A stretch of 64,000 nucleotides of DNA from Cunninghamella blakesleeana (GCA_017871115.1 JAFCIZ010000005.1:1054001-1118000); one strand, 5' to 3'; shown: positions 49,627-63,844, counted from the stretch's first letter. Notes: generated from the letters alone by a model not told the origin. Translations and numbers: made by a program.

Positions 49627-49877
49627 TTCATATATTTACCTAAAATAGCTTTGGTATAACCACCATCTCCAAAAGTTAAATCACCATATACTCCACCTGA
49701 AACAGGTGATAATTGATCAAGGACCTCCTCAAGCATAACAGGTTTATGAATCTTTGAATATGGGAATTCATTATGTTGTATTAAACTGGAATACCAATGT
49801 TTTTTGGTAATTAATAGATAGGATGAACTTGAATATTTAAAATAGGGTAGTAATCTGGTTGATCGTTCAAGTAACAT
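47490..49877 (-). CDS. mitochondrial RsmH/MraW-type 16S-like rRNA (cytosine-N4) methyltransferase (METTL15-like)
   Basis: Seven exons on the minus strand: 49877-49640, 49257-49170, 49041-48970, 48869-48818, 48684-48493, 48305-48102, 47990-47490, 448 residues. Family motifs are in order: [28 protein letters not shown] (SAM-binding loop), [59 protein letters not shown] and [10 protein letters not shown]. The N-terminal 35 residues are basic and Ser/Tyr-rich, a likely mitochondrial presequence. Bacterial RsmH is near 310 residues; the extra length is mainly an insertion of about 90 residues (Lys, Asp, His, Gln-rich) between the FHSLEDR and NARSRSAK motifs. It methylates the small-subunit mitochondrial rRNA by analogy with METTL15. 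Introns 1 and 5 carry GA/GT microsatellites. Confidence 0.92.
48347..48380. repeat. (GT)n(GA)n compound microsatellite in an intron
   Basis: Seven or so GT units run directly into ten or so GA units, inside an intron of the rRNA methyltransferase gene. A second GA run (about 49602-49626) lies in its first intron. On the gene strand both are TC-rich. Confidence 0.85.
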
Positions 49878-50224
49878 TATTTACTTATATCAAGTTGTTA
49901 AAAAAAAAAAGAGAGAGCAAAAGGAAAAAAATTCGAGTACCAAAAAATTTTGAAAAAGAAAAATCATCGGAATTTTAAATTCTTGCTCAATCTTTTAAAA
50001 ACCTCACAATAAGCATAAATTTTATATGGTATTTTTTTATTTAAAAATTACTTGTATATAATTTATGAAATAATGACAATAATAAATAATAATAATAATA
50101 ATAATAATAATAGTAATTTAAAAAAAAAAAGAAAAGGGAAATGTAATAATAGTAATAATAATAAATATATTATAAGTTAAAAAAGTAAAATAAATATAAA
50201 TAAAAAAAGGTATAATAGAGTCAT

Positions 50225-52187
50225 CTATACTCGTTTACCAACTGAATTTACTGAACACCTATTTAATAAAATAAAAGAATATAAATTAGTCGATCAATTC
50301 ATTTATTTATTTATTTTTAATAATTATATAATATATATATTTCAATAATCAACTTACATCCAAATTCTAGTTTTATAAATTTTGAATAAATCTCTAACAA
50401 GTTCTCTAAAATCAACTCTTCTATCAGCAACAAAATAAAATGTTAATTTGCGACGATCCCTATTAAAAAAAAAGTAAAAAAAAAAAAAAGAGAAAATAAA
50501 TAAATTATAGTAATAATAATAGCATTATTATTTTTTTTTAAAAAAAAAAATTACCATTGATATTCAGCATCAACTATGTCCATTAATAAATTCTTTTGTT
50601 TACTTTTCGTTTGACAAATCAATAAAGCCTTTTGTTCATCATGACGTTTAGTAACCAATAAAGTAATTTCTGCTGAAGTTGCCAAACGACAAATTCTTTT
50701 TGGAAGAGGCAATGCATTGTTACCATTATCTACATGATTTGTTGATGAAGGGGGAAAAGGAAGATGAGAAGGAGAGAAAGAAGAAGATGAAGAAGAAGAG
50801 GATGATAGAGATGGAGTAGGAAGATACAAATCATTGGGAGTTGTCGTATAAGTATTAGTAGAAGCTACGGTGGTAGAAGAGGCTGTCGCATGTAACAATA
50901 ATTGAACTTGATCTAAAGGTAAATCTTTAGCTACGATTTTTCCTAAATCTCTTCCACGATCAGCTTCTACAATTACCCAATCATCTAATTGAATACTTGA
51001 AGATGGCATTGTACTATAATAAATTTCGGCTCGGCCAGCTTTAAATTCAACCATACACCATGAAACAGATGAAGCAGAGGTTGAATTGGAGGAAGAGGCG
51101 GAGGATTTATCTAATGGATCGACTGAATTAAATAACTCCATAGGCAATAAATTGCTTTCTTCTTCTATACAAGTTGGCATAGGTGAAGGCAAAGGTGTTG
51201 AAACTGTCAAGGAGGACGATAACATGATTGGTTTTGGTAAAGAGGTGACATTAGTGGTGGTAGAAGGAATAGATGAAGAAGAATTTGCTGTTGTAGTACT
51301 GGATAAAAATGGACCTGCCAATGAATGTCTACGATAAGGTTGATAAGGTTCTTCAGGCACACTAAAAAATAAATATAAATACATAATAAAGTTATTGATG
51401 ATGAGTCAGCCTTGCTCTTTTGTTTCATTTTTATTTTTTTATAGGAGATTATTATATAGTTACCTTGACAGAGAACTCATTTTATCCTGAGTCGTTTCAT
51501 AAGAAATAGGAGCCAAAGAAAATCTACGATAAGGACGGGGTATTTGATCTTGGGAACTACTACTATTTGTTATTGGAAATGAGCGTGTCAAGGAAGTAGG
51601 AGATGAACAGGAGGGAAATCCAAAAGAAGGGGATGGCAAAGCACTATTACTATTACTACTATTACAATTGTTATTATTGTTGTTGTTGTTGTTATTCGAA
51701 TACCAAATAGACCCAAATAAATCTGTAGCAGTATTAGTAGAGGAAGAAGAAGAAGAACCAGTGGAAGAATAAGATGACATACTACTCCAAGAACTTTGTC
51801 GTTGATAATTAATTGCTTCTTGTTGTAATTGGTTTAAGGAAGGTCGTCTATAAGGTAAGGCACCTTTTGGTTCATCTTCCGTTACATTATTTTCATTTGA
51901 ATGTGGTGAAAATGTCTAATTTTCAAAAAAAAATAAAAAAAAATACATACACATCAATAAACTTAAAATTACTAATTCAATCTTTTTTTTTTACTATTAT
52001 TTAATTTTATTGAAGCTTACTTGTTGAGAATCCCAAGGGTTAATAAAAACTGGAGTCTTTTAAAAAAAATATTAAAAAAATATATATACATGTTAATTCA
52101 GTTTGATTTATTCATATCTATATACCCTATTATCTTTTTGTTATTTATTTATTATCATTGTTTTACTTGATCAAAAAAATTTGCCAT
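50225..52187 (-). CDS. PSP1 C-terminal domain protein
   Basis: Six exons on the minus strand: 52187-52167, 52056-52021, 51915-51464, 51361-50555, 50459-50358, 50258-50225, 483 residues. The first two exons encode only MANFFDQ and 12 residues ([12 protein letters not shown]); they were accepted because both have clean GT-AG sites and keep frame into the large exon. The N-terminal half is Ser/Pro/Asn-rich with two RRxS motifs ([25 protein letters not shown]), good basophilic-kinase sites. The C-terminal PSP1 domain has [33 protein letters not shown], and [20 protein letters not shown] then [20 protein letters not shown]. Budding yeast PSP1 and relatives have this domain; bacterial RicT does too. 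Molecular role uncertain, linked to RNA or polymerase suppressor phenotypes. Confidence 0.92.
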
Positions 52188-52540
52188 AGAATAAAAAGAA
52201 TAAAAATAAGAATAAAAAGAATAAAGAAAAAAAACGATTTTTTTTTAAAAAAAAAATAAGCTATTTATATATAAAAGTTGGATCAAAAGTTGTTCAAGGA
52301 GAAAGAAAATAGTGTTTCCCCCACAAAAAGGGGAGCTTATAATAGGGATAAGATCATTTAAAAAAGAAAGAAAAAAGTAAAGATCGAGGAGAATAAGAAA
52401 AAAGAGTAAAAAAAAAAAAAAAAAAAAAAAGAGAGAGAGAGAGAGAAGGGATGTATAAATATACATTATGTATCTATAATATATAAAAGAATAAAAGGTG
52501 GATAGTTAAGTAGGTGGAAAGGGACAGGATTCTTAAATAA

Positions 52541-52582
<42 letters not shown>

Positions 52583-54245
52583 CTTACAATCCATCCAAAT
52601 TGTAGAGTTGGTATATGGTTGATTTGATTGTTTCATACATTGGCGTCATTTTCATTAAACTTTCATACATCATCCAAGATTTCTATAATAGTAAAACATA
52701 TATATGTATACATAATATGGGAAATATACTAGTTTTTTTAATCTCTAATAAATTATTATTTTCACTGTTACTATTATTATTATTATTGAAAAAAAAAAGG
52801 ATAATTTACATGATCATGAAAATAACCCATTTTAGGAAGAGACATTGCCTTATACTATATTTATATATTGTCTATGTTGGTTGTCAAATCGATTTTTATT
52901 GCCTTGTCAATATATGTATCTATACTATCTTTTTGTTTTGACATATAACAACTATTATTTCAATACCTCTTATATTTATCCTTTATATATTAGCAGTATA
53001 TTATATCCGAAACATATAACCTACTACTTTTTAATCCACTTTAGCTTGTATACATACATATTGTTACACTAGTAACTCTTTAAGCATTTTTTTAGTCAAC
53101 ATAGAAAAGTATATGTCTCTAGTTTTTATTTAAGGAGATATAGATTCAAACTATAAAAAAAAATACCATTTTTAGCTTAATAAACGGCCATAAAATATAT
53201 TTATATGGAGAATAATAAAAAAAGAAGGTTTACCTTTAACTATGTAAATCCCAACATCTGTTTTCTTGTTAATGTATTCTCGTTATAACATGATTGTGTT
53301 CAATAGCTGAATAAACATTTGACACGATTGAAATATTTATAAAAAAAATGGTCCAAATCTAAGAAGAAAAGGAAAAAGAAAGAAAAAGACGGACTGGGTT
53401 CAAATTTGATTTAAGATAAAAAATATCTGATAATACAGTACCATTTAATTTATTCATATATTTTATGCCTATGTTTATTTTTATACTTAAGCTACTTTAT
53501 TTTTTATATTTTAGTATTAATTGTATATTATTATTGTATAATAATGATTCAAAATGACAAAATTGATAGAAGGTTGAGATGATGAAGAAAAGATAAGAAT
53601 ACTATTATAAAACCCGCAGTAAAAGCTTTCTCCTAATCAATCTATTAAACCAATCATATTGTTTTATTATATTATTTATTTTTAAATGGATACGTACAAT
53701 AAAAAAAATAGAGAGTGATTTTTTTAAAAAACAAAAAAGTTTTATTATTGTAACTATTGTTTTAATATAATATCAACAAATATATACATACATATATATA
53801 TATATATATTTAGGAAAAAAAAATAAGGATTAGATAATAAATAAACTATATATATATATATAGTATAAAAAAAAGAGGTGATAAATAAATAAATAAATAA
53901 ATATATCATCATCAGCGGCATTCATTATCAAAAATTATATGTGTGAGAAAAAAAAAAAGTATAGCATTCAAACTTATAATGTAAGTACATACATAACCGG
54001 ATTATATAAAGTTAACCTATTCAAAATCGTATATATATATGATAAAGAATATATAAAGGAGAGATAAAGCTAGAGAAAGAGAAGGGATGGCTTTTTTTTT
54101 TCTTTTTCTTTTTCTTTGAAAATAAAAAGTATTGCAATAAATGTTGAAAGTGCACCACAACCAACTTGATGTACCTGATACAATGATAAACCCAAAATAG
54201 ATTAAATAAATGTTCAAGTGTGAGAGAATAATAACAGCCTTGGAT
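52188..54245. other. intergenic, AT-rich, no supported gene
   Basis: About 2 kb upstream of PSP1 and downstream of the RVxF protein gene. It includes (GA)n at about 52431-52446, a long (AT)n at 52543-52580 and (TA)n tracts near 53790-53870. T-rich ORFs at 52615-53072 look like chance. Confidence 0.6.
52543..52580. repeat. (AT)n dinucleotide repeat, about 19 units
   Basis: Uninterrupted AT repeat of about 38 bp, able to extrude as a cruciform; about 360 bp upstream of the PSP1 start codon. Confidence 0.85.
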
Positions 54246-54924
54246 TCAAAAGACGCTGATCATACCTATTAGGAAATAAAAAAAAAGATAGAAAGTATTA
54301 TTATTATTATCTATTTGTTTTTATTTATTTATTTAGCCAAGTTGATAAGATGTGTATATATGTGTAACCAATCCTAAATAAAATAATAATAAAATAAAAT
54401 AATACAGAAAAATGATGCAACACTTACCCTGAGTTTCGTTTTCAAAACGACGAGAAGAGGCTCTACTATGACGTCTAGCTTTCTTTTTTGATTTTCTTGT
54501 TGGTTGTTGTTTTGGTTGAGAACATACAGTTGGTGGTATTTTTAAACAACTCTTTAAACAAACTTCATTTGAAGAGGTATCTTGACGAGAAGAGCAAGTA
54601 CAGGCTTCGGCTATTTCAGATACAATAGAATCGTCTAATAATTCTTGATTTAAAGTACGGTTTTGATATGCTTCTCTTCTTAATCTATCAGCATATTCTT
54701 TAATTTGTTTGTCTGTAGGTAAAACATGAATAGTAGTATGTTCAAGGTCAAAACTGACACGACGTTTCTATATAAGGTAGTTTATAAAAAAATGAAAAAA
54801 ATAGATATTTATTAATACTTTTATTAACGTTGCATTTTTATTATTATTGAAAAATATAATATAAATAAAATAAGGTGTTTTTTTTTTTAATATTTACTTG
54901 TTTTAATAATGAGATGGTTGCCAT
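54246..54924 (-). CDS. small basic protein with an RVxF (PP1-docking) motif
   Basis: Three exons on the minus strand, 54924-54898, 54767-54428 and 54265-54246, 128 residues. Family not recognised. Exon 1 gives MATISLLKQ; exon 2 opens KRRVSFDLEHTTIHVLP, where RVSF at residues 12-15 preceded by basic residues is a textbook protein phosphatase 1 docking motif with a phosphorylatable Ser that could switch it off. A helical, charged stretch follows (QIKEYADRLRREAYQN), then a Cys-containing region (EACTCSS, VCLKSCLK), then a strongly basic KSKKKARRHSRASSRR that looks like a nuclear localisation signal. The short third exon (GMISVF) is the least certain part. Probably a PP1 regulator, by motif only. 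Confidence 0.6.
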
Positions 54925-55252
54925 GATGATGATAAAAGAATGTAAAAAAAAATTTCTTGGGAAAAAAAAATTTGGAGAAAAGAAAAAGAAAGAAAGCTGA
55001 AGAAAAAAAAAAAGGATTTTTATACTGAGTGGGAAAACAACTACATCATTATTACCATTTATGATTCTTTTTTGTTATTGGTTTAATGGCATGAAAAAAG
55101 ATTGGGCTCATTTTTTTTTTTAAATCCCCGAGTTGCTTTTCTTTTCATTTTTTTTTACTCGAATAAAAAACTTTTTTTTTCTTTTACTCCGAATTTTTTT
55201 TTACTCTTTCTTTCTACTCTCTCTCTTTCTACTAGATACTTATCATTATTAA
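54925..55252. promoter_or_regulatory. divergent promoter of the RVxF protein and NRC-2/FPK1 kinase genes
   Basis: 328 bp between two divergent start codons. On the kinase side it is a nearly continuous pyrimidine-rich tract ending CTCTCTCTTTCTACTAG just before the ATG (about 55137-55235). Confidence 0.5.
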
Positions 55253-57449
<2,197 letters not shown>

Positions 57450-57922
57450 ATAATAACAATAATATAATACTAATAGCATATCTATAATTTTTTATTTTAT
57501 TTTTTTCATCCGTTCATTAATTACATTTATATCATTCTTTTTGTTTATTTCATACGATATATATAAGTATATATATTTGATATATCACGTTTTACTACAA
57601 TTTTTATTTTTACTAATATATAATATTCATTTTATAATATTTTTATTTACTTGTTTATCATTAATTATATAATACATTATTTCATTGGCATAACTAATAA
57701 AAACAGTATTAAAGTTTATACTTTTTGCATATAAAAAGGCCAGAGTGTTTCTGAGTTTCAAAAAAGAATCAGATATTGAAACCAGTCACCACCCAATTTT
57801 TTTTTTCATTTGCAAGCGTCAATTTTTTTAATCCATAGGATTTTAAAAATACAAAAAAAATATTTTTATTTTCTTCTTTTCTCTTTCCTTCTCCATTTCA
57901 CCATTTTATAGTCATAAAAAAA
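57450..57922. other. intergenic: kinase 3' end and ATP synthase alpha promoter
   Basis: About 470 bp between same-strand genes, AT-rich, with a pyrimidine-rich stretch (57872-57905) before the ATP synthase start. No gene is seen. Confidence 0.6.
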
Positions 57923-60008
57923 ATGCTTCGAAACATCACCCGATTAGCTCGACCTTTATCAGTTCAGCGCAATATTCTTCCTGCTGTAAGCATCTTAAAA
58001 TCACTACTTATAAGTCTATTTTATTTTTTCTGTTACCTTTTTTATATTTTTTTTATTTTCTCCCCTACTCTTTTTATTTTATTTATTCTTTTATATTATA
58101 ATATTATATATATAACATAAAAGATAATAGAATATAAAAGTAAAAGTTGTGAAGAAAATATATATATATACTGAGCAAATGCACTTTATAACTTACTTTA
58201 ATAGATAATAATAATAATACTATTATTATTATTATTATTATATACAGTTACTAACAGCAATTTACATATATTTATATGTTACTATCTATTTAATCTTTTA
58301 TTAGGCCCGTCTTAACCTCGGTGCTATTGCTCGTGCTTATGCTACAGCTAAACCCACTACTTCTGAAGTCTCATCCATTCTTGAAGAACGTATCCTTGGT
58401 TCTTCCTCTGAAGCTGAACTCCAAGAAACCGGTCGTGTCTTATCTATTGGTGATGGTATTGCCCGTGTTTACGGTTTAAAGAACGTTCAAGCTGAAGAAA
58501 TGGTTGAATTCTCTAGCGGTCTTAAGGTATAAATATATAAAAAAAATTAAAAAAAAATTAGGATATAATATAAAATAAAAAATCCTGTTATACTGAATCA
58601 ACATATATCTATATATTTGTTTCTATTTTTTTAAAAAAAAAAATAATTATATCAGGGTATGGCTCTTAACTTGGAAGCTGATAATGTTGGTATTGTGGTA
58701 TTCGGTAATGATCGTTTGATTAAGGAAGGTGATACCGTTAAGCGTACTGGTGCTATTGTCGATGTTCCTGTAGGTCCTGGTATTTTAGGTCGTGTTGTCG
58801 ATGCCCTTGGTAATCCTATTGATGGTAAAGGTCCTTTAGATGTTGTTGGTCGTTCTCGTGTCCAAGTCAAGGCTCCTGGTATTTTACCCCGTCACTCCGT
58901 TAACGAACCTATGCAAACTGGTATTAAATCTGTTGATTCTATGGTTCCCATCGGTCGTGGTCAACGTGAATTGATTATTGGTGATCGTCAAACTGGTAAG
59001 ACTGCTGTTGCTCTTGATACCATTCTTAACCAAAAGAACTGGAATAACGGTTCCGATGAATCCAAGAAATTATACTGTATCTACGTTGCTGTCGGTCAAA
59101 AGAGATCCACTGTTGCTCAATTAGTTCGTACTTTAGAAGAAAATGATGCCATGAAATACACTACCGTTGTTGCTGCTACTGCTTCTGAAGCTGCTCCTCT
59201 TCAATACTTAGCTCCTTTCTCTGGTGCTGCCTTTGGTGAATGGTTCCGTGATAACGGTCGTCACTCTTTAATCATCTATGACGATTTATCCAAACAAGCT
59301 GTTGCTTACCGTCAAATGTCTCTTTTACTTCGTCGTCCTCCTGGTCGTGAAGCTTATCCTGGTGATGTTTTCTACCTTCACTCTCGTTTATTAGAACGTG
59401 CTGCCAAGATGAACAAGGATTTCGGTTATGGTTCCATGACAGCTTTACCTATTATTGAAACTCAAGGTGGTGATGTCTCTGCTTATATTCCTACCAATGT
59501 CATTTCTATTACTGATGGTCAAATTTTCTTGGAAGCTGAACTTTTCTTCAAGGGTATCCGTCCTTCTATTAACGTCGGTCTTTCCGTCTCCCGTGTCGGT
59601 TCCGCTGCTCAAACCAAGGCCATGAAACAAGTTGCTGGTTCTCTTAAACTTTTCTTGGCCCAATACCGTGAAGTTGCTGCTTTCGCCCAATTCGGTTCTG
59701 ATTTAGATGCTTCTACTCAATTCTTATTGAACCGTGGTGCTCGTTTAACTGAATTATTAAAACAACCTCAATATTCTCCTTTATCTATTCAAACCCAAGT
59801 CCCTATTGTCTTTGCTGGTGTTAATGGTTTCCTTGATAAGGTCCCTGTCCAAAAGATCGTTGATTGGGAAAAGGACTTCATTGCTCACATCAACAGTGAA
59901 CACAAGGACGTTCTTGAAGAAATCCGTTCTCAAGGTGTTCTTTCTAAGGAATTAGAAGGCAAACTCCGTGATATTTGTGAAAACCACACTAAATCTTTCA
60001 TCGCTTAA
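57923..60008 (+). CDS. ATP1: mitochondrial F1F0 ATP synthase subunit alpha
   Basis: Three exons, 57923-57985, 58305-58526 and 58656-60008, 545 residues. Exon 1 encodes the start of a mitochondrial presequence ([20 protein letters not shown]); the mature protein begins around [18 protein letters not shown]. Nucleotide-binding P-loop GDRQTGKT lies at 204-211; the conserved [25 protein letters not shown], and [20 protein letters not shown] are all present, and the C-terminus KSFIA is typical. The subunit sits in the F1 hexamer. Codons are visibly more selective than in neighbouring genes (GGT, GCT, TTC, CGT, AAG favoured), as expected for a highly expressed gene. The first intron (319 bp) is among the longest in the window. 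Confidence 0.98.
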
Positions 60009-60240
60009 TTAATTTATTCATTTATTTAATGTCAATAATTTGTTGGAAAAAATCAACCAAGCTAATCAGTCAATTTTTCTTTTTTTAAAAAAAATTACAT
60101 ATATAGAAAAAGGTAATGGATCATATTTTATTTAGTCCAATTGTTAGAAATTCAACTATGAAATCAATTAATAAAAAAATTAAAAACTTAAAAAAAATGT
60201 GCTGTGTATTTTAATAATGGTGATAATTAATAATAATAAC

Positions 60241-60281
<41 letters not shown>

Positions 60282-60285
60282 TAAC

Positions 60286-60347
<62 letters not shown>

Positions 60348-60392
60348 AGTGAATAAACTATGTTCTCGTTACATTGGAGAAAATGCTATGAA
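60009..60392. other. convergent intergenic space holding a long (AAT)n tract
   Basis: About 380 bp between the ATP1 and Mvp1 stop codons. Most of its right half is the trinucleotide repeat listed separately. It lies in or near both 3' UTRs. Confidence 0.7.
60229..60345. repeat. (AAT)n trinucleotide repeat with AAC interruptions
   Basis: About 39 units, mostly AAT with a few AAC interruptions. On the plus strand it can be read as poly-Asn, but it lies between two convergent genes and continues antisense into Mvp1, so I do not call it coding. The AAC interruptions may stabilise its length. Confidence 0.85.
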
Positions 60393-63134
60393 TCAAGAGA
60401 AATCATCTGGATGATCCGATAGATAAAATTCTAATTGTTTCTGTAATGACATCCAATCACGATGTTCCTGTTGTGCTAATTTACATTGTTGATGAACAAA
60501 TTTTTGGTACATCATTGATAAAAAAGCTTGCTGTTGGTGTATATAAATTAATTCTGAAGCCAAGCTATAATGAATAAAAACTAAACGATGTTGTTGTAAT
60601 GTTTCTTTTATATAATCCTATCATAATAATAATAATAATGAATAAAAATACAAAAACGAATAAACTTTTTATTTATAAAACCTTTATTTACTATTACCGA
60701 TTCAAGCATGGTATCTATTTGATCCTTTGACAATCGTCGTTGTTGTTTCTGTATAGGAACATGATTTGGTGATGATGGTGATGATAAAGGAGTTTTATAG
60801 GACATAATGATTTTAGCTGCAATAGGCTTAGGAATAATTTGGCGTTGATGATGAATAGAATGGCAAAGTTGATTTTTACGGTCCAGCATGTCACTAACGG
60901 CTAAAAATAAATCTCGATGGTATTTTATTTGTTCCAAAAAGACATCCAGCATGGCTAATGATTTATCATCCAATAATCCTGCTATATTTTCCATAGTATT
61001 TGCTACTTTTAATTGACCTTTATTTACATTTTGACATGGATTACAATGCGAGTCATTGAATTGTTGGTTTATTTCATTTAGAGCACTGTTTTTTTTTTTT
61101 AAAAAAAAAGTGGGGATTATATAGGTTGGTAAATAAATATAAATTAAATAATAAAAAATAAAAAATAGAAATTATTACTATTACTATTGTTATTATATAT
61201 GGGTAATACCTTAAAGTAACACTATAAAGAGTTAAATCATTTGCTATTGCTTGTTCACTAAAAGTAAGTTGCTGTATAGCTGTGATCATTTTATTATACT
61301 GTTCAATGGCTGGCTTTAATCGCTGTTGCAATCTCTTTAATTTATCATTCATGTCATGAGGAATCTTTGAACGTAAAGAGTCAATATTAGGCATCGTTCG
61401 AATATATTCATCTTCCAAACTCGGTTGATTTATATTGTACCAATTTTGAAAATCCTATAACATCCCAAACAAAAAAATTAAAAAAAAGACGGATAAATTG
61501 ATTAATAAGATTATCATTAACTTTTTTTAAAAAAAAAACTTTATCATTATACTTAACACTTACTTCGCTTGTTAAAAATGCTTGTACTAATTCATCTTTA
61601 GATAATACTTCATGTCTAACAATTGCATTCATAAATCGAGTTAACCCACGTCTACGTTTTTCCAAAAAGGCATCGTTTCCTTAAAAAAAAATAAAAGGCA
61701 CAAATATATATATATTAATATAAAATAATCACTATCAACAGTATATTTATTACAATAGTTTATTTAATGGCTCAACTTAAATATATATGCGTACCTTGTA
61801 TTTTTTTTGGAGGTATATTAGGTACAATACGTAAAGGGTATCGTTTTATTAAACTTTCCCATAAGATATAAAATTCTGTAAATCTTCTTTTCACAGCAGT
61901 CTGATTTAATTGACTTTTCATTAAATAATTCACATGTTTAAATATACGTCCTTGTTTTTGTGGGATTAATTTTATAGTGATTAAATCTAATTCTAAATAC
62001 CATTGATAATCTTTTACTGTTTTATTATTTGTTTTTGAATTTATATTATGTATCTTCTTTGCGCCTTTATTTTTATTATTATCATTGTTTATGGATGAAT
62101 TATCATAAATGGTATGAAGAGGTGATGGTAATGATGATGAAGCTGAATCAATGGATGATATACTCTCTAATATTGACTGTGGTTCTAAAATTAAAGAAGA
62201 TACCGATACTACTGATGATGATACTTGAGTTGTACTATTTGAAGTGTTGCTATTATGTTGTTGGAAATCATCTAATTGAGGTATAGGAAGATCTAAACCG
62301 GAATAATGTAACAAGTTTCTGAATATATTTATTTTTTATACATGAATTTTATATTTATATTGGCAAATATGTATGTATGTATATGTATGTATATATACCT
62401 TCACGATTTTGTTGAATTACATCTAAAGATACATCTATTCATATAAAAAAAAATCATATATACGGATGTCAATTAGTTTTTGGTTTAAAAAAATCTCTAC
62501 AGGATCATATTAATTATTCATATATTAATATGTACCTAATCCCCGTTGAGCGCAAGCTAATAAAGCTAAAGCTAAATTAAATTTTTCTTGGCTAATAAAT
62601 TGTTGAGAATACAGTGAATTATAGCCTATCAAAGATATAATCTGATTAAAGTAAAAAATAAAAAAAATGAAAATGAAAAAATTTATATATATAGAATAAT
62701 AAAGTTGCTGCATAAATAAATATATATATTTTTTTATTTCCTCTGTATATATTTTACCTTTTTAGAAGTAATAGTATCAATATATTTTTCCAAAAAAGAG
62801 TTTAGAATCGATAAAGTAATATATTCTTGATGTTTGGTTATTAATAATTCTTGATACACTTGATTATATACACTTGGTAAATGAACATCCTCTACAAATA
62901 TTAATAATAATAATATATATATATACATAAAGTTAAAAAATTCTTTGAATATTTTATATTTTTTAAAAACCTTTCTGTATATTTATTTATTTATTTACAC
63001 ATACGTAATATTAAATTAGTATCTAATGGCTGATACCAAGGATCTTGTGTTACTTGTTCAGTATATTCTATATTTAATGGTGTGGTAGTAAATTGAGCAT
63101 GAATATAGTCAAAGTCATCATTAAGGCTGTTCAT
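60393..63134 (-). CDS. MVP1: Mvp1/SNX8-type sorting nexin
   Basis: Nine exons on the minus strand: 63134-63005, 62891-62758, 62641-62536, 62434-62399, 62292-61795, 61679-61564, 61454-61210, 61085-60698, 60617-60393, 625 residues. The acceptor at 62293-62294 was chosen because it yields the family-like RE-DLPIPQLDDF; a CAG acceptor just upstream leads to a stop. The N-terminus (PSVYNQVYQELL, ISLIGYNSLYSQQFISQEKF, ALALLACAQRGLDVSLD) resembles the SNX8/Mvp1 helical head. The PX domain spans about 215-340 (VKRRFTEFYILWESLIKRYP, PPKK, FLEKRRRGLTRFMNAIVRH), then a BAR-like helical region follows. It binds endosomal PI3P and drives cargo recycling from endosome to Golgi or plasma membrane. A Ser/Asn-rich insertion sits between head and PX. 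Exon 4 is only 36 nt. Confidence 0.9.
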
Positions 63135-63525
63135 ATTCACATTGAAAGGGAGAAAGAAAGAGAGCGGAGAAAACGAAGGGAAAAAAAGTGATAAAAAAAG
63201 GAAAGTGTACAATTTTTTAATAAGAAAAAAAAGTGACTATGTGGAATTATATTTTTAAAACTCAATACGCGATATAAATTTTTTTTTCTCGAGGGCGCGC
63301 CTTTTTTTTTCTTTTCTTTTTTTTTTTCACCTTTTTTCTTCTTTACTTTATATTTATAAAAAGGTTAGTTATATATGATTATAGTATAACAAAATAAAGT
63401 ATCATAAGTACTATCATAACATTAAATACTTTTATTAATTAAACATATATTCTTACTTTCTTTTCTTTTTATTTCATTTTTTTTATTTTTTTTAATAGTT
63501 ATACCTTAATAATAAACAATAAAAA
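63135..63525. promoter_or_regulatory. divergent Mvp1/PCNA promoter with CGCG elements
   Basis: 391 bp between divergent starts. Two GC-rich words stand out: ACGCGA at 63267-63272, close to the MCB cell-cycle box ACGCGT, and the palindrome GGCGCGCC at 63294-63301, directly followed by a long pyrimidine tract. DNA replication genes such as PCNA are MBF targets through CGCG-core sites in yeasts, so these are good regulatory candidates for S-phase expression. This is inference from motif and position. Confidence 0.5.
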
Positions 63526-63844
63526 ATGCTTGAAGCCCGTCTCTCTGAAGCCAAATTATTAAAAGCTGTTTTAGAAGCCATCAAGGAACTTGTTTCTGAA
63601 TGTAACTTTGATTGTAATGATTCTGGTATTGCTTTACAAGCTATGGATAACTCTCATGTTGCTTTAGTTGCCATGATGTTAAGAGCTGATGGGTTTGATC
63701 CTTATCGTTGTGATCGTAACTTACCTTTGGGTATCAACTTGACTAGCTTAAATAAAATTTTAAAGTGTGCTCGTAATACTGATGTTACTACTTTGAAAGC
63801 CAATGATAACGGTGATGTCTTGAGTTTAGTTTTTGAAAGCAAAG
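63526..63844 (+). CDS. PCNA sliding clamp, first exon (3' truncated by the window edge)
   Basis: The first exon encodes 106 residues and ends in a donor (AAAG|GTAAAA); the remaining sequence to base 64000 is intron. [20 protein letters not shown] starts the first clamp domain, followed by [20 protein letters not shown], the variable [20 protein letters not shown] region (LGINL is the family signature) and [24 protein letters not shown] trimerises around DNA and tethers polymerases and repair factors. The gene faces away from Mvp1 and shares its promoter region. Confidence 0.97.

Noticed and set aside
52615..53072. Two overlapping hydrophobic ORFs
   Set aside because: Chance reading of T-rich intergenic DNA; no splice context and no recognisable motif.
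58652..58870. Minus-strand ORF inside ATP1
   Set aside because: Antisense shadow of the conserved ATP synthase alpha coding sequence.
60199..60414. Plus-strand ORF of mostly Asn between ATP1 and Mvp1
   Set aside because: It is the translation of an (AAT)n microsatellite continuing antisense into the last Mvp1 exon.
62293..62330. CAG acceptor at about 62318 for Mvp1 exon 5
   Set aside because: It leads to an in-frame stop with the preceding phase, whereas the TTTAG acceptor at 62293-62294 keeps frame and gives the family-like DLPIPQLDDF.
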